Source: an uncultured Acidimicrobiales bacterium
GTDB lineage: Bacteria; Actinomycetota; Acidimicrobiia; Acidimicrobiales; SHLQ01
DNA length: 64,000 bases
Direction of reading: 5' to 3'
Assembly: GCA_938015295.1 (NCBI GenBank)
Contig: CALLQB010000072.1
Coordinates: forward strand, 1-64,000
In this document: positions 1 through 8,492 of the stretch, one piece after another
How the letters are laid out: every line of letters begins with the position of its first letter
Position numbering within the stretch: position 1 is the stretch's first letter
The notes under the pieces: generated by a model
What the model was told of the DNA's origin: nothing
Databases searched by the model: none
Seen by the model: only the letters and a program-made list of their open reading frames with translations
Program-made: the position numbers and the translations under genes

Positions 1-108
1 AACGGCGATCAGGGCGACCAGGAGGGCGTACTCGACGAGCGATGCGCCACGTTCGGTCTTGGTGTGTGCCTTGAGCCAAGTTGCGAGGAAGTTGTATTGA
101 GTCATCAT
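1..108 (-). CDS. Flp/Fap-type IVb pilin, N-terminal part (runs off the window edge)
   Basis: The 36 codons visible read as a short polar leader followed by RGASLVEYALLVALIAV, the hallmark of Flp (type IVb) pilins. A prepilin peptidase of the TadV/CpaA kind would cut after the glycine, leaving A as the first mature residue and glutamate at mature position 5, and the hydrophobic run is the start of the pilin stalk. Flp pilins are only about 55-70 residues long, so roughly half the gene is seen. Two adjacent ATG codons (106-108 and 103-105) could start translation; a weak purine-rich AGGGAG lies about 13 nt upstream. The rest of a tad locus would be expected to the left, outside the window. Confidence 0.85.
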   Translation of the reverse strand, partial: MMTQYNFLATWLKAHTKTERGASLVEYALLVALIAV

Positions 109-264
109 GTTGGTTATTGCTCCCTAGGAGGGTTTGTGCCCACCGGATTTCGGGGGGTGCTGTGTGTCAAATAATTGATCGGTGAGATAGGCAAATTCCT
201 GTATGGTCGATTCGACTCATTCGCTGGGGGCGCTTGGGCCAAACGCCCCACCTCAACTCCCTTT

Positions 265-282
265 TTGTTGCAATTGCAACAA
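265..282. promoter_or_regulatory. Perfect 18-bp palindrome, candidate operator upstream of the pilin gene
   Basis: The sequence TTGTTGCAATTGCAACAA is identical to its own reverse complement over all 18 bases. It lies about 157 nt upstream of the pilin start and 36 nt beyond the terminator of the preceding transcript. The shape (two TTGCAA half sites meeting head-on) is that of a dimeric helix-turn-helix operator. As RNA it would have no loop, so a DNA-binding site is more likely than a terminator. The regulator is unknown. Confidence 0.5.
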
Positions 283-317
283 GCTCAAAACCGACAATTT
301 TGCGCCCAAAACGACGA

Positions 318-339
318 AATCGGGGCCGAAGCCCCGATT
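318..339 (-). terminator. Terminator hairpin with C(UUCG)G loop for the response-regulator transcript
   Basis: On the minus strand a perfect 9-bp GC-rich stem closes on a C(TTCG)G tetraloop, the extra-stable loop often found in intrinsic terminators, followed by a moderately T-rich stretch (TCGTCGTTTTGG). It starts 30 nt past the response-regulator stop codon. Read on the plus strand the loop is CGAA, which is not a special tetraloop, so termination on the minus strand is favoured. Confidence 0.7.
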
Positions 340-368
340 CGCAGTGATCTTTCAACAACCTGTCGGAG

Positions 369-1013
369 TTAGTCCAGCGAAACAATGCCCATACGGACGG
401 CTCGCAGCACAGCCTGCGTGCGGTCTCGGGCATCGAGTTTCTGGTAGATCGAGGCCAGATGGTTCTTCACCGTCTTCTGACTGATGTAGAGCTGTTCAGC
501 GACCTCAGGGGTCGAGCAACCATCAGCGATAAGCTGCAGAACTTCTTCCTCGCGGCGCGTAACGACCCGTTCGGTCTCCGGTGCTGGTTGGTCGAGGCGG
601 CGGACCTCATCGAGCATCGAAGCGGCGAGCTGCGGCGAAAGTGCAGTGTCGCCACGAGCAGCCATACGAACGGCCTCGGCGATTTCCTCTGTCGAGCAGT
701 CCTTCACCAGGTAGCCACTGGCTCCTGCACGAATTGCAGCTGTCAGCACCTCCTGGTCGGCGTGCATGGTCAACATCACGATGGCTACCTGTGGAAGGTC
801 AGCCCGAATTGCTTTGCAGGCCTCCACCCCATCCATCTCCGGCATGGTGACGTCCATAAGGATGACTTCGGGTCGCAGGCTTGCCGCCAAGGACACGGCT
901 TCGGCGCCGTCCCGGGCTTCTCCAACGACTTCAAAGCCCTGTTCCGACATAGAACGACTAAGGCCTTCGCGGAGCATGCGATGATCGTCTGCTAGCAGCA
1001 GTCTGATGGTCAT
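369..1013 (-). CDS. NarL/FixJ-family response regulator (receiver + LuxR HTH)
   Basis: This 214-residue DNA-binding response regulator has a receiver domain (residues 3-118) with the acidic pair D9/D10, phospho-acceptor D54 in ILMDVTMPEMDG, T82 and K104, then a LuxR-type helix-turn-helix (about 148-210) with the typical segment TRREEEVLQLIADGCSTPEVAEQLYISQKTVKNHLA read in parts. I start at MTIRLL because the receiver fold begins there and AGAGGA lies about 11 nt upstream; an upstream in-frame start would add 18 residues without domain content. The histidine kinase immediately upstream is of the matching HisKA_3 class, so the two are presumably a cognate pair. Target genes are unknown; the neighbouring Flp pilin is one possibility. 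Confidence 0.9.
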   Translation of the reverse strand: MTIRLLLADDHRMLREGLSRSMSEQGFEVVGEARDGAEAVSLAASLRPEVILMDVTMPEMDGVEACKAIRADLPQVAIVMLTMHADQEVLTAAIRAGASGYLVKDCSTEEIAEAVRMAARGDTALSPQLAASMLDEVRRLDQPAPETERVVTRREEEVLQLIADGCSTPEVAEQLYISQKTVKNHLASIYQKLDARDRTQAVLRAVRMGIVSLD

Positions 1014-1179
1014 AACAACGAGTTCCTCTGTGTGAATCTCAAGAGCCACGTAGCGGTGGCGTCCCAATCCATCGGTCGAATTGACATAGTCATTAGCCGT
1101 TACGGTCGTATGACATGCAGAATGTTGTCGCCGTGAGAATTACGGTCACACGCAGGGACAACGCCGGCCACAAGCGCAG

Positions 1180-3033
1180 CTACCCGTGGCGTCGAGCAGC
1201 GTTGCTGAGCGATGGAGCTGTCGCCTGATGCCCGGGTTTGAGCACACATTTCAACGTTGCGCCTTCTCCCGGCTCGCTGATGATCTCAAGCGACGCACCG
1301 ATGCTCGCTGCGCGTTCGCGCATGCCCATAATCCCGTAACTGTCGACCCGGCCGGCTCCAATCGGAAATCCCTTGCCGTCATCAGTGATGGTCAGTTCGG
1401 CTCGTTCGCCATCGGATGACCAGTGCATGACAACACTTTTCGCGTCTGCGTGGCGCTCAACGTTGACCAAGGCTTCTTGGGCAATACGCCACATTTCACG
1501 CTCCTGGCGGATTGGCAACCGCTTGCCGGTGTGGTTGCTCTCGATCTCTATCTCGAGCGAAGATCGTTCTCGAATGCGGTCGGCGAAGGCTTCGAGCGTC
1601 TCGACCAGGTCAGCTGCGTCGCTGACGTCGGTGCGCAGGTCATACAACGTGTCGCGCACCTCACGAATAACCGACCTGGTGTCCTCACGGAGCTTCTCCA
1701 GGTCGGGCGCCAGGCTTTCGCCTTTCGCTTCACGAGTGATGATCCGGTCGAGTTCGAACGCAAGATAGGCCAGAGATTGGCCGATGCGGTCATGAAGATC
1801 ACGAGCGATACGAGTGCGTTCCTCATCTGCGCCAACGGTGCGGAGCCGACCGAACCATCGGGCGTTGTCGACTGCGAGCGCAACCGGGTCAATGAAGCCA
1901 TCGAGCAGCTCGACTTCCCGGTCGCTGTAAACATTCGCCTCGCGATGTTCAATGGCCAACAGGCCGATGATTGAGCCGCGAGCTTCAAGAACGGTGTAGA
2001 GCCCCGATCTGGAAGCGCCCGCAAGACCAGGCCCCTGGCTCGACTGCAGATCGTTTACGTGCACGAGGCGGCTGACGGTCATGGCGCGTCGCAGCGGAGG
2101 CGGAAGTTCCGTCGGGCCAAGTCGGCTTGGGCCCTTCGCGCCTTCGCGTCGCAGAACCTGCCACGTGGCGTCGGTTTCATCAAAAAGCAGTAGGACAACG
2201 GCGTCGAATTCGAAGAGGCTCCGAAGCCTCGCCATCGTCGTGTCGAGCACCTCAGCCATGTCGAGTGAGGCGGGCAATGTTTGTGCAATGCGATGCAACG
2301 AAAAGAGAAGTGCGTTGGCGTCAGATAGCCGTTCGAGCCGATTGAGCGCCAACGTGCGTTGACGGTCGGCTTCACCGGAAATGCTTCTGGAATACCCGGC
2401 AACCAAGGCAACGAGCAGCAGGATCATCGTCCACTGAGCGGCATTGCGAAGATCGGCTTCGGCAGGGCTTTCATTGAGGAACGCCGCGAGACTTATCGCA
2501 CCGCCGGCTACCCCGCCGATCCGAAGGGCAAAGGCGAAACCTCTCGCGAACCCAGCAACAATTACTGCTGTAAGCAGGGAAAACACGAACGGCGAGTCCC
2601 ACTTCTCCGATGCAACGACCGCAGCAACATGAATTCCGACCTCGGCGAGAAGAAGAAAGAAGCCTCGGAGTTCGCCGGTGTAGCGGATTGGGTACACCGT
2701 GCGAATAATCGTGTAGCCGATCAGGGCCCCACAGATGGCGACGATCTTCCAGTCTTCGACAAGGAACGCCGGAATCGACAAAGCAAGCGACACCATGGTC
2801 GTGCCCCACCGGATTGCGAGAATCGCCGGCCGGAACGCTGCGACACGATCGCCGGCGAACGTAGGTCGTTCTTCAGTCGGGCTGCCCGTGGTGCCGACGG
2901 CGCGCCCAATCGCCTTTGAACCCGAGCGGCTGTGACGCAAACGGCGCGCTCCCTCACGCGCCGAGTCCGCGTTACCCGTCAACGGGTCGTAGGGCAAGAG
3001 TTCTTCGTCGTCTGCTTGTTCGAAATCGTCCAT
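1180..3033 (-). CDS. NarL-type sensor histidine kinase with membrane domain, GAF and HisKA_3
   Basis: A sensor kinase of 617 residues. After a polar N-terminus come about five hydrophobic segments (roughly 73-213), a GAF-like domain (about 238-390), a HisKA_3 dimerisation domain with the H-box ERTRIARDLHDRIGQSLAYL (phospho-acceptor near H414) and a HATPase_c domain with NVERHADAK and DDGKGF (N and G1 boxes). This architecture belongs to the NarX/DesK class that phosphorylates LuxR-type regulators, like the one 166 nt downstream. The membrane part resembles MASE-like sensing modules, but I cannot name the signal. The start is uncertain: the ATG at 3033 has no Shine-Dalgarno, and a TTG at 3099 would add 22 residues. 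It is transcribed divergently from coaE. Confidence 0.88.
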   Translation of the reverse strand: MDDFEQADDEELLPYDPLTGNADSAREGARRLRHSRSGSKAIGRAVGTTGSPTEERPTFAGDRVAAFRPAILAIRWGTTMVSLALSIPAFLVEDWKIVAICGALIGYTIIRTVYPIRYTGELRGFFLLLAEVGIHVAAVVASEKWDSPFVFSLLTAVIVAGFARGFAFALRIGGVAGGAISLAAFLNESPAEADLRNAAQWTMILLLVALVAGYSRSISGEADRQRTLALNRLERLSDANALLFSLHRIAQTLPASLDMAEVLDTTMARLRSLFEFDAVVLLLFDETDATWQVLRREGAKGPSRLGPTELPPPLRRAMTVSRLVHVNDLQSSQGPGLAGASRSGLYTVLEARGSIIGLLAIEHREANVYSDREVELLDGFIDPVALAVDNARWFGRLRTVGADEERTRIARDLHDRIGQSLAYLAFELDRIITREAKGESLAPDLEKLREDTRSVIREVRDTLYDLRTDVSDAADLVETLEAFADRIRERSSLEIEIESNHTGKRLPIRQEREMWRIAQEALVNVERHADAKSVVMHWSSDGERAELTITDDGKGFPIGAGRVDSYGIMGMRERAASIGASLEIISEPGEGATLKCVLKPGHQATAPSLSNAARRHG

Positions 3034-3162
3034 AAGGAAAGCGACCGACGACCGAGGGAATCCCCAGACGTAGTGGTCCGAATGACCTATCGGCCGCAAA
3101 GAGGCACAGTTGACGCACGCTCAGCAAGAAACAACAGCCCCATCTGCGATACTTTCCGCCAG
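3034..3162. promoter_or_regulatory. Divergent promoter region between the histidine kinase and coaE
   Basis: This 129-bp interval separates two divergent genes. On the plus strand the hexamer GATACT (3148-3153) lies 9 nt before the coaE ATG, fitting a -10 box and a very short or absent leader. No equally clear element is seen for the kinase. Confidence 0.45.
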
Positions 3163-3792
3163 ATGCTTGAGCTTGGACTTACCGGTGGAATCGGAAGTGG
3201 AAAATCAACTGTTGGTCAGATGCTGGTCGACAAGGGCGCAGTGCTGATCGACGCTGATCAGATTGTGCGAGAACTGCAGGAACCAGGAAAACCGGTGTTT
3301 GTCGAGATGGTCAAACGTTGGGGCGACGCCATCGTCGGCGACGATGGCAACCTCAATCGGGCTGCGGTTGCCGACATCGTGTTCAACGACGCCGACGAAC
3401 TCAACGCCCTCAACGACATCGTGCACCCTTCCGTTGCCACCGAAATGGCCGCCCTTCGTAAAGAACTTCTCGACACCGACCATGTCGTAATCAACGACAT
3501 CCCGCTACTTGTCCGAGCCGATGGCACCTCCGACCGGCCCGAATATGCGCATTTGCAGGGCATCATCGTTGTCGATCTTCCAGCGGAGATTGCGGTCGAA
3601 CGACTAGTGGCCTTTCGCGGATTTGACCAAGACGATGCAGCGGCGCGCATCGCCAACCAGGCGAGTAGAGACGATCGACTCGCGGCGGCCGACTTTGTCG
3701 TCGACAATTCTGGGCCCGTCGAAGACCTCTTCCCGCAAATTGATGCCTGCTGGACATGGATCCAGACGCTGCGAGGCGACGCCAGTTCTTAG
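3163..3792 (+). CDS. coaE: Dephospho-CoA kinase
   Basis: CoaE performs the last step of coenzyme A synthesis, phosphorylating the ribose 3'-hydroxyl of dephospho-CoA with ATP in the cytosol. The 209-residue product starts MLELGLTGGIGSGKST, with the Walker A P-loop at residues 8-15, followed by the CoaE hallmark segment LIDADQIVRELQEPG and the lid region. The length is normal for the bacterial family, without the extra C-terminal domain found in mycobacterial CoaE. The chosen ATG puts the P-loop at the usual distance from the N-terminus. The stop codon overlaps that of the convergent MFS gene by 4 nt. Confidence 0.93.
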   Translation: MLELGLTGGIGSGKSTVGQMLVDKGAVLIDADQIVRELQEPGKPVFVEMVKRWGDAIVGDDGNLNRAAVADIVFNDADELNALNDIVHPSVATEMAALRKELLDTDHVVINDIPLLVRADGTSDRPEYAHLQGIIVVDLPAEIAVERLVAFRGFDQDDAAARIANQASRDDRLAAADFVVDNSGPVEDLFPQIDACWTWIQTLRGDASS

Positions 3793-4985
3793 GCGGCCGG
3801 CGCGACCGTCGGCTCTTTCGGTTTTGTGACCACCGCTGCCAAACTGAACAACACAACCGTCCACAGCAACGCCGCCGACACGCTGGTGGCCCACACAATC
3901 GATGCGGCACAAAGGCCACCAACGGCTTCGCCGACTCCCTCGGCCTGGCTAATGAACGAATGCACGGTCGCTCTAGTGTCGTCATCGGTCGAAGGGTTCG
4001 CCCATGCTGCGGTGACCGGAACCAACGCCTCACGCGTTGAGTCTTGAAGCAAAAGTCCCGCAGCAATCCCTGCTGCCGGTGCCACGATGACCGCAGTTAC
4101 ACCCACTACAGCTAGCACGATCAGCATCAGCGCCATCGAGTTGTACGACACACCCGCACTAAGCCGCGCTTCGACCACCCGAACGGTTGCCGCCCCACCA
4201 AGCGCCAGACAGACAAAAAGCACACCGGTGACCAAAAGCGAAGCTTCGCCGAAATCGCCCCTGGTCAAAAACCGTTGAAACCCGAGCCGGTCGATAGCTT
4301 CAGCGCCGAGCCCCAACAAAAAGACCATGCCGACGACGCGGCGAATCGTCGGCCGATTTCTGGTGATCTTCCAGCCGGTGCGCGCAATGTCTGCCATCGC
4401 CATGCCGTGAGATTCCGGTGCCGATTCGCCGGCAACCAGAAGCGGCCCAACGACGAGCCCTCCCAGCAGCACAACACCTCCGAGAACGATGATTGACCCG
4501 CGCAGCGACCACGAACCCATCACGATCACCACCGGCAGCGAGACGGCGGCGCTGAGAAGGATGATTCGCTGACGGCGCACCAGTACCTCTCCGACAGTGA
4601 AGTCGTGGGTTGCTTGTTGGTCGGTAAGCCACGCAATATCGGCGCCACTTCGAAAGGCCCAGCCAAGACCAAACATGACCTGGCTTGCAATGAGCACGCC
4701 GTAGTTGGTGGTAGCGGCATGCAAGATCATCGCTGCCCCCATCAAGACGAACGCAACGACAACCGACCACTGACGGCTGAAACGATCGGCCAGCACCCCG
4801 GTCGGGATCTCCGACAAGAGCAACGATGCCTCCAGCGCGGTTCCAAGCATGATCAAACGAAACGGATCGAGTTCGAGTTCTTCGATCCACCACACAAGGC
4901 CCAGAAGGTAAAAGCCCCACTGTGGTACGTCGGTGATGACCCCAATCGCGGTGAAGACGCTTCGAGGCGACGACCGCCAACTCAT
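3789..4985 (-). CDS. Major facilitator superfamily transporter
   Basis: A 398-residue polytopic membrane protein with about 12 hydrophobic helices and a central loop around residues 190-215, the MFS layout. The signature-like loop GVLADRFSRQWSVV (near residue 65) follows the second helix, matching the conserved GxLaDRxGRR motif A of MFS drug/solute exporters. The substrate cannot be read from the sequence. The gene overlaps the upstream methyltransferase by 4 nt (ATGA), so the two are co-transcribed and probably co-translated. The 3' end overlaps coaE convergently. Confidence 0.85.
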   Translation of the reverse strand: MSWRSSPRSVFTAIGVITDVPQWGFYLLGLVWWIEELELDPFRLIMLGTALEASLLLSEIPTGVLADRFSRQWSVVVAFVLMGAAMILHAATTNYGVLIASQVMFGLGWAFRSGADIAWLTDQQATHDFTVGEVLVRRQRIILLSAAVSLPVVIVMGSWSLRGSIIVLGGVVLLGGLVVGPLLVAGESAPESHGMAMADIARTGWKITRNRPTIRRVVGMVFLLGLGAEAIDRLGFQRFLTRGDFGEASLLVTGVLFVCLALGGAATVRVVEARLSAGVSYNSMALMLIVLAVVGVTAVIVAPAAGIAAGLLLQDSTREALVPVTAAWANPSTDDDTRATVHSFISQAEGVGEAVGGLCAASIVWATSVSAALLWTVVLFSLAAVVTKPKEPTVAPAA

Positions 4986-5737
4986 TTTCGTGCCACAAGC
5001 AAAAACTCAGGACTCTCAAGTGAGGGTTCGTCGCGTCGGTACGCACCGGGGGTCACCGACCAGATGTGTTCGACCTGCAAGTCGTTTGTCGCTGCAAGAA
5101 GCCGCAATTCGCGCGGCGTAAAGCAGGTGGTCCACAGTTGTGTTTCGACCTCGTTGCCCGGTTCGTCGCGGATCACCGTTGTTTCGCAGTTCACGCCTCT
5201 GGCCACGTCGAAGGTGTCGTGATCTTCCAAAAATCGCACTTGAAAATACGACGAAAACGCCGAAACGGCCATGCGGCCTCCGGGTTTGAGTGCACGGGCG
5301 ATGCCAGACAACACCTCGGCATCGGGGTCAAGAACGCCCACAGCACCAGGTCCGCCCGCCAAACCGAACGCACCCTGGCACAGCGAAATTGCCGCATCGA
5401 ACTCGGCATCAAAGGTCATGGCCCGGGCGTCGACTCGCGCAAAGGTCGCCCCTACCGGAGCGTTGCTCGTGGCCAGATCGACAAAGGTTTGCGAGATATC
5501 GATGCCGTGCACAAGAAAGCCTCGCTGCGCGAGCTCGACGGCATGTCGGCCCGGACCACAACCGACATCCAACACGCGGGCGCCCGGATTGAGCTGCAGG
5601 GCGTCGACGAGAAAGTCGACCTCTTGGCGGGTTCCACGCGTGAACGAATACTTGAGATAGGCGTCGCCCATGTGGTCGGCCAAAGGCTCAAACCAATGAT
5701 CGGGATGCTCGGGAGATGTGGCAGGGTCGGTAGTCAC
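4982..5737 (-). CDS. SAM-dependent class I methyltransferase
   Basis: A 251-residue soluble protein with the Rossmann-type SAM site VLDVGCGPGRHAVELA (motif I near residue 57) and later motifs consistent with a Methyltransf_25/11 domain, including LKPGGRMAVSAFSS (motif III region). The natural acceptor is unknown. Coupling to the downstream MFS transporter (ATGA overlap) suggests modification and export of the same small molecule, or resistance, but this is inference. The gene lies only 4 nt from the end of polA on the same strand. Confidence 0.85.
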   Translation of the reverse strand: MTTDPATSPEHPDHWFEPLADHMGDAYLKYSFTRGTRQEVDFLVDALQLNPGARVLDVGCGPGRHAVELAQRGFLVHGIDISQTFVDLATSNAPVGATFARVDARAMTFDAEFDAAISLCQGAFGLAGGPGAVGVLDPDAEVLSGIARALKPGGRMAVSAFSSYFQVRFLEDHDTFDVARGVNCETTVIRDEPGNEVETQLWTTCFTPRELRLLAATNDLQVEHIWSVTPGAYRRDEPSLESPEFLLVARK

Positions 5738-5741
5738 TCCC

Positions 5742-8438
5742 CTACTTTGCGTCAGCCCACGTGTTAGCGAAAGTGAGATTCACCTCGAGCGGCACACGTA
5801 GGTCAAACGCCGCACCCATAACCTCTTTGGTGAGCTCTTCGAGACGGTCGTGTTCGGTGGGCGGAACCTCGACCACGATCTCGTCGTGCACCTGCAAAAT
5901 GACGCGAGAATCAAGATCTTCCGCCTCGATTCGTTCGTCAAGACGAACGAGAGCAACCTTGAAGATGTCGGCGGCGAGGCCTTGAATGCCAGCGTTCATC
6001 GCCTGACGCTCGCCGGCTTGGCGAATCCGGAAATTGGACGACGACAGCTCGGGGATCTGGCGACGCCGACCGAACAGGGTTTCGGTGTAGCCGCGTTGCC
6101 GCGCCTGTTTCACCGTGGTGTCCATATAGGACTTCACCGCCGGAAACGCTACGAAGTACGCATCGAGAATATCGGCAGCTTCGCTGGTGGGAATCGCGAG
6201 ACGCTGACCCAATCCGTACGCCTCCATGCCGTAAGCGAGACCGTACGACACCATCTTGGCTTTCGATCGCTGCTCGACGTTGACCTCGTCGGCCGCCACA
6301 TCGAACACCCGCGATGCGGTCGCGGTGTGAATATCGTCGCCGTTCTCAAACGCCGTGATGAGGCCGGGGTCCTCGGCGAGATGAGCGATACACCGCAGTT
6401 CGATCTGGTTGTAATCGGCGATCAGGAACTCATACCCATCGGCCGGAATGAACGCTTTGCGGAAGGTCCGGCCGGCCTCAGAACGCACAGGAATGTTGTG
6501 CAAGTTGGGGGCGTCGGAGCTCAGACGCCCGGTTCGGGCCACCGTTTGGTTGAACGTTGCCCTGATCCGATCGTCTGACTCGACTGCGGCGAGCAAACCT
6601 TCGCCATAGGTAGAGCGAAGCTTCTCGACCTCGCGATAATCGAGCAGGTGATCGATGATCGGATGTTCGCCACGAAGCTTTTCTAACGATGCCGCATCGG
6701 TGCTGTACCCAGTTTTTGTCTTCTTCTGTGGCTTCAGCTCGAGTTTCTCAAAAAGAATATGGCGCATCTGTTTCGTCGAGTTGACGTTGAAATCTTCGCC
6801 CGCTTCCTCGATGACCGCAGCGCGGAGGCGTTCGGTCTCGACGACCAGATTGTCTCGCAACGTCTGCAGCTCGGCACGGTCGACGCCCACTCCGACATTT
6901 TCCATCTTGGCCAACACCCGAACCAACGGAACTTCGATTTCGTCGTTGAGCTGGCGAAGGCCCTGCGCTTCGAGCGCAGCCGTCATCGGAGCAATCAGTC
7001 GATCGACCGCTAGCGCCCGCCTCGCGGCGTGCAAAGCCGGGTTGGTGCCCGGCTCGTCGTCGGTGCCAAGCGAACCAAAGTCGAGCTGGCCTTCCTCGAC
7101 GGCCGGTTCGGTGTTGTCGTCGTCGGGGAACGCAAAGTCGGCGTATCGACGGAGGATCTCGGCGAGCACGTACCGGGTTTCGGCTGGGTCCAGAAGGTAC
7201 GCAGCCAACATCGTGTCGAGCAGCAGCGAACGAGGGTCGATACCGAGCGCAAGAAAGGTGTGTGCAAGCGTCTTTGCATCGTGGGTCGCCAGCGGCCGGC
7301 CGTCGTTGCCGGTGAGGTCGGTAAGCGCAGCGACCACATCGGCGTCGGCGATAATCTCCGGGCTCAACCAGGTGACCTCGCAGTCCTGTTGGTTGGTGAC
7401 TATCGCCAGACCGCCAGCCGCAGTCCCTTCACCTTCGGCCATCGCGAGGAGTTCGGACGACTCGGCCAGGCTCCGAAGGAGTGTTACGGCGTCGGCCGCA
7501 GAATCGATACGAACCAGCTCTGCTTCGAGGACCTCCGCGGTGCCTGCGTCGTCGCCGAGGCGGCCCTCGAGCACGTCGTTGAGCCGGTCGAACAGCGACC
7601 GGAACTCGAGAAACTCGAACAGCTTTCGCACTTCTTCGATATCGACTTCGCCCATGACGAGACTGTCGAGATCGACGCCATGGGGCACATCGCGCAGCAG
7701 CTCCATCATCTGGAGGTTCGACCGGACGTTGCCCTCGTTTTCGCTGAGGTTCTCGCGAAGTTTCGGGGTTTGCTCGTCGACATGTTCGTAGATGCCGTCG
7801 ATGCCGCCGTACTTGTTAATCAGCTTCGCTGCAGTCTTCTCGCCTACCCCTGGCACACCGGGCAGGTTGTCGCTCTTGTCGCCCCGCATCGACGCGTACT
7901 GCACGTACTTGGTGGGGTGCACGCCGGTGCGCTCTTCGATGCCGGCTTCGTCATAGAGGGCGTAATCGGACACGCCGCGTTTGTTGTACAACACCTTGAT
8001 ATGTGGATCTTCGACCAGCTGGTAACAATCGCGGTCGCCGGTGACAACGATGGCATTGTCGCCGCGATCGCGAAGCTCGGACGCAAACGTTGCGATGATG
8101 TCGTCGGCCTCGAAACCGGCCATGTCGACGATCGGCAACTCGAGCACTTCGGCTACCTGGCGCACCAACCCCATCTGTTGGCGCAGGATGTCAGGAGCAG
8201 CTTCCCTACCCGCCTTGTAGGTCTCGACCATCTTGTGGCGAAACGTGGGTTCGGGGCGGTCGAACGTGACAACCACGCCATCGGGCTCGTGGTCGCGAAT
8301 AAGGTTGATCAACATCGAGGTGAACCCGAAAACGGCGTTGGTGACCTGCCCTGATGCTGTCGCCATGTCGGTTGGCAAGGCAAAAAATGCCCGGTAGGTC
8401 AGCGAGTTTCCGTCGATAAGCATGTACGTCTTTGCCAC
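5742..8438 (-). CDS. polA: DNA polymerase I, proofreading site apparently lost
   Basis: PolA fills gaps and removes RNA primers in replication and repair. The N-terminal 5' nuclease domain (about 1-300) has TYMLIDGNSLTYRAFFALP, VVTFDRPEPTFRH, the acidic GFEADDIIAT and the helix-hairpin-helix region DNLPGVPGVGEKTAAKLI. The central 3'-5' exonuclease-like domain lacks the FDTETD metal-binding motif (the site reads LLAMAEGEGTAAGG), as in other actinobacterial PolA. The polymerase domain has motif A (LIADYNQIELRCIAHL), motif B (RSKAKMVSYGLAYGM) and motif C (LQVHDEIVVE). Length (about 900) is normal. I prefer the GTG at 8438 (VAKTYMLIDG); another in-frame GTG at 8462 adds eight residues, and neither has a well-spaced Shine-Dalgarno. 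Confidence 0.95.
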   Translation of the reverse strand: MAKTYMLIDGNSLTYRAFFALPTDMATASGQVTNAVFGFTSMLINLIRDHEPDGVVVTFDRPEPTFRHKMVETYKAGREAAPDILRQQMGLVRQVAEVLELPIVDMAGFEADDIIATFASELRDRGDNAIVVTGDRDCYQLVEDPHIKVLYNKRGVSDYALYDEAGIEERTGVHPTKYVQYASMRGDKSDNLPGVPGVGEKTAAKLINKYGGIDGIYEHVDEQTPKLRENLSENEGNVRSNLQMMELLRDVPHGVDLDSLVMGEVDIEEVRKLFEFLEFRSLFDRLNDVLEGRLGDDAGTAEVLEAELVRIDSAADAVTLLRSLAESSELLAMAEGEGTAAGGLAIVTNQQDCEVTWLSPEIIADADVVAALTDLTGNDGRPLATHDAKTLAHTFLALGIDPRSLLLDTMLAAYLLDPAETRYVLAEILRRYADFAFPDDDNTEPAVEEGQLDFGSLGTDDEPGTNPALHAARRALAVDRLIAPMTAALEAQGLRQLNDEIEVPLVRVLAKMENVGVGVDRAELQTLRDNLVVETERLRAAVIEEAGEDFNVNSTKQMRHILFEKLELKPQKKTKTGYSTDAASLEKLRGEHPIIDHLLDYREVEKLRSTYGEGLLAAVESDDRIRATFNQTVARTGRLSSDAPNLHNIPVRSEAGRTFRKAFIPADGYEFLIADYNQIELRCIAHLAEDPGLITAFENGDDIHTATASRVFDVAADEVNVEQRSKAKMVSYGLAYGMEAYGLGQRLAIPTSEAADILDAYFVAFPAVKSYMDTTVKQARQRGYTETLFGRRRQIPELSSSNFRIRQAGERQAMNAGIQGLAADIFKVALVRLDERIEAEDLDSRVILQVHDEIVVEVPPTEHDRLEELTKEVMGAAFDLRVPLEVNLTFANTWADAK

Positions 8439-8480
8439 GCTCGCACAGTAGTGCTCCCTCACGACAGGTCCGACCCGGGC

Positions 8481-8486
8481 GATACT
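8481..8486 (+). promoter_or_regulatory. Candidate -10 box (GATACT) of a leaderless transcript
   Basis: GATACT ends 6 nt before the ATG at 8493, the distance expected if transcription starts at the A of the start codon. There is no Shine-Dalgarno sequence in the interval. Position and spacing match -10 boxes seen before several other genes in this window. Confidence 0.45.
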
Positions 8487-8492
8487 TCTCTT

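Larger units (their letters stand above)
109..368. other. Intergenic region between the Flp pilin and the response regulator
   Basis: No convincing gene is seen in these 260 bases; the short open frames lack a ribosome binding site and any family signature. The region holds a UUCG-loop terminator hairpin serving the response-regulator transcript (318-339) and a perfect 18-bp palindrome (265-282). The stretch between 109 and 260 must carry the pilin promoter, but I cannot place a clear -10/-35 pair. Confidence 0.6.

Noticed and set aside
7029-8354. Long open frame antisense to polA
   Set aside because: It mirrors polA codon by codon and has no domain motif or ribosome site; long antisense frames are expected from GC-biased third positions.
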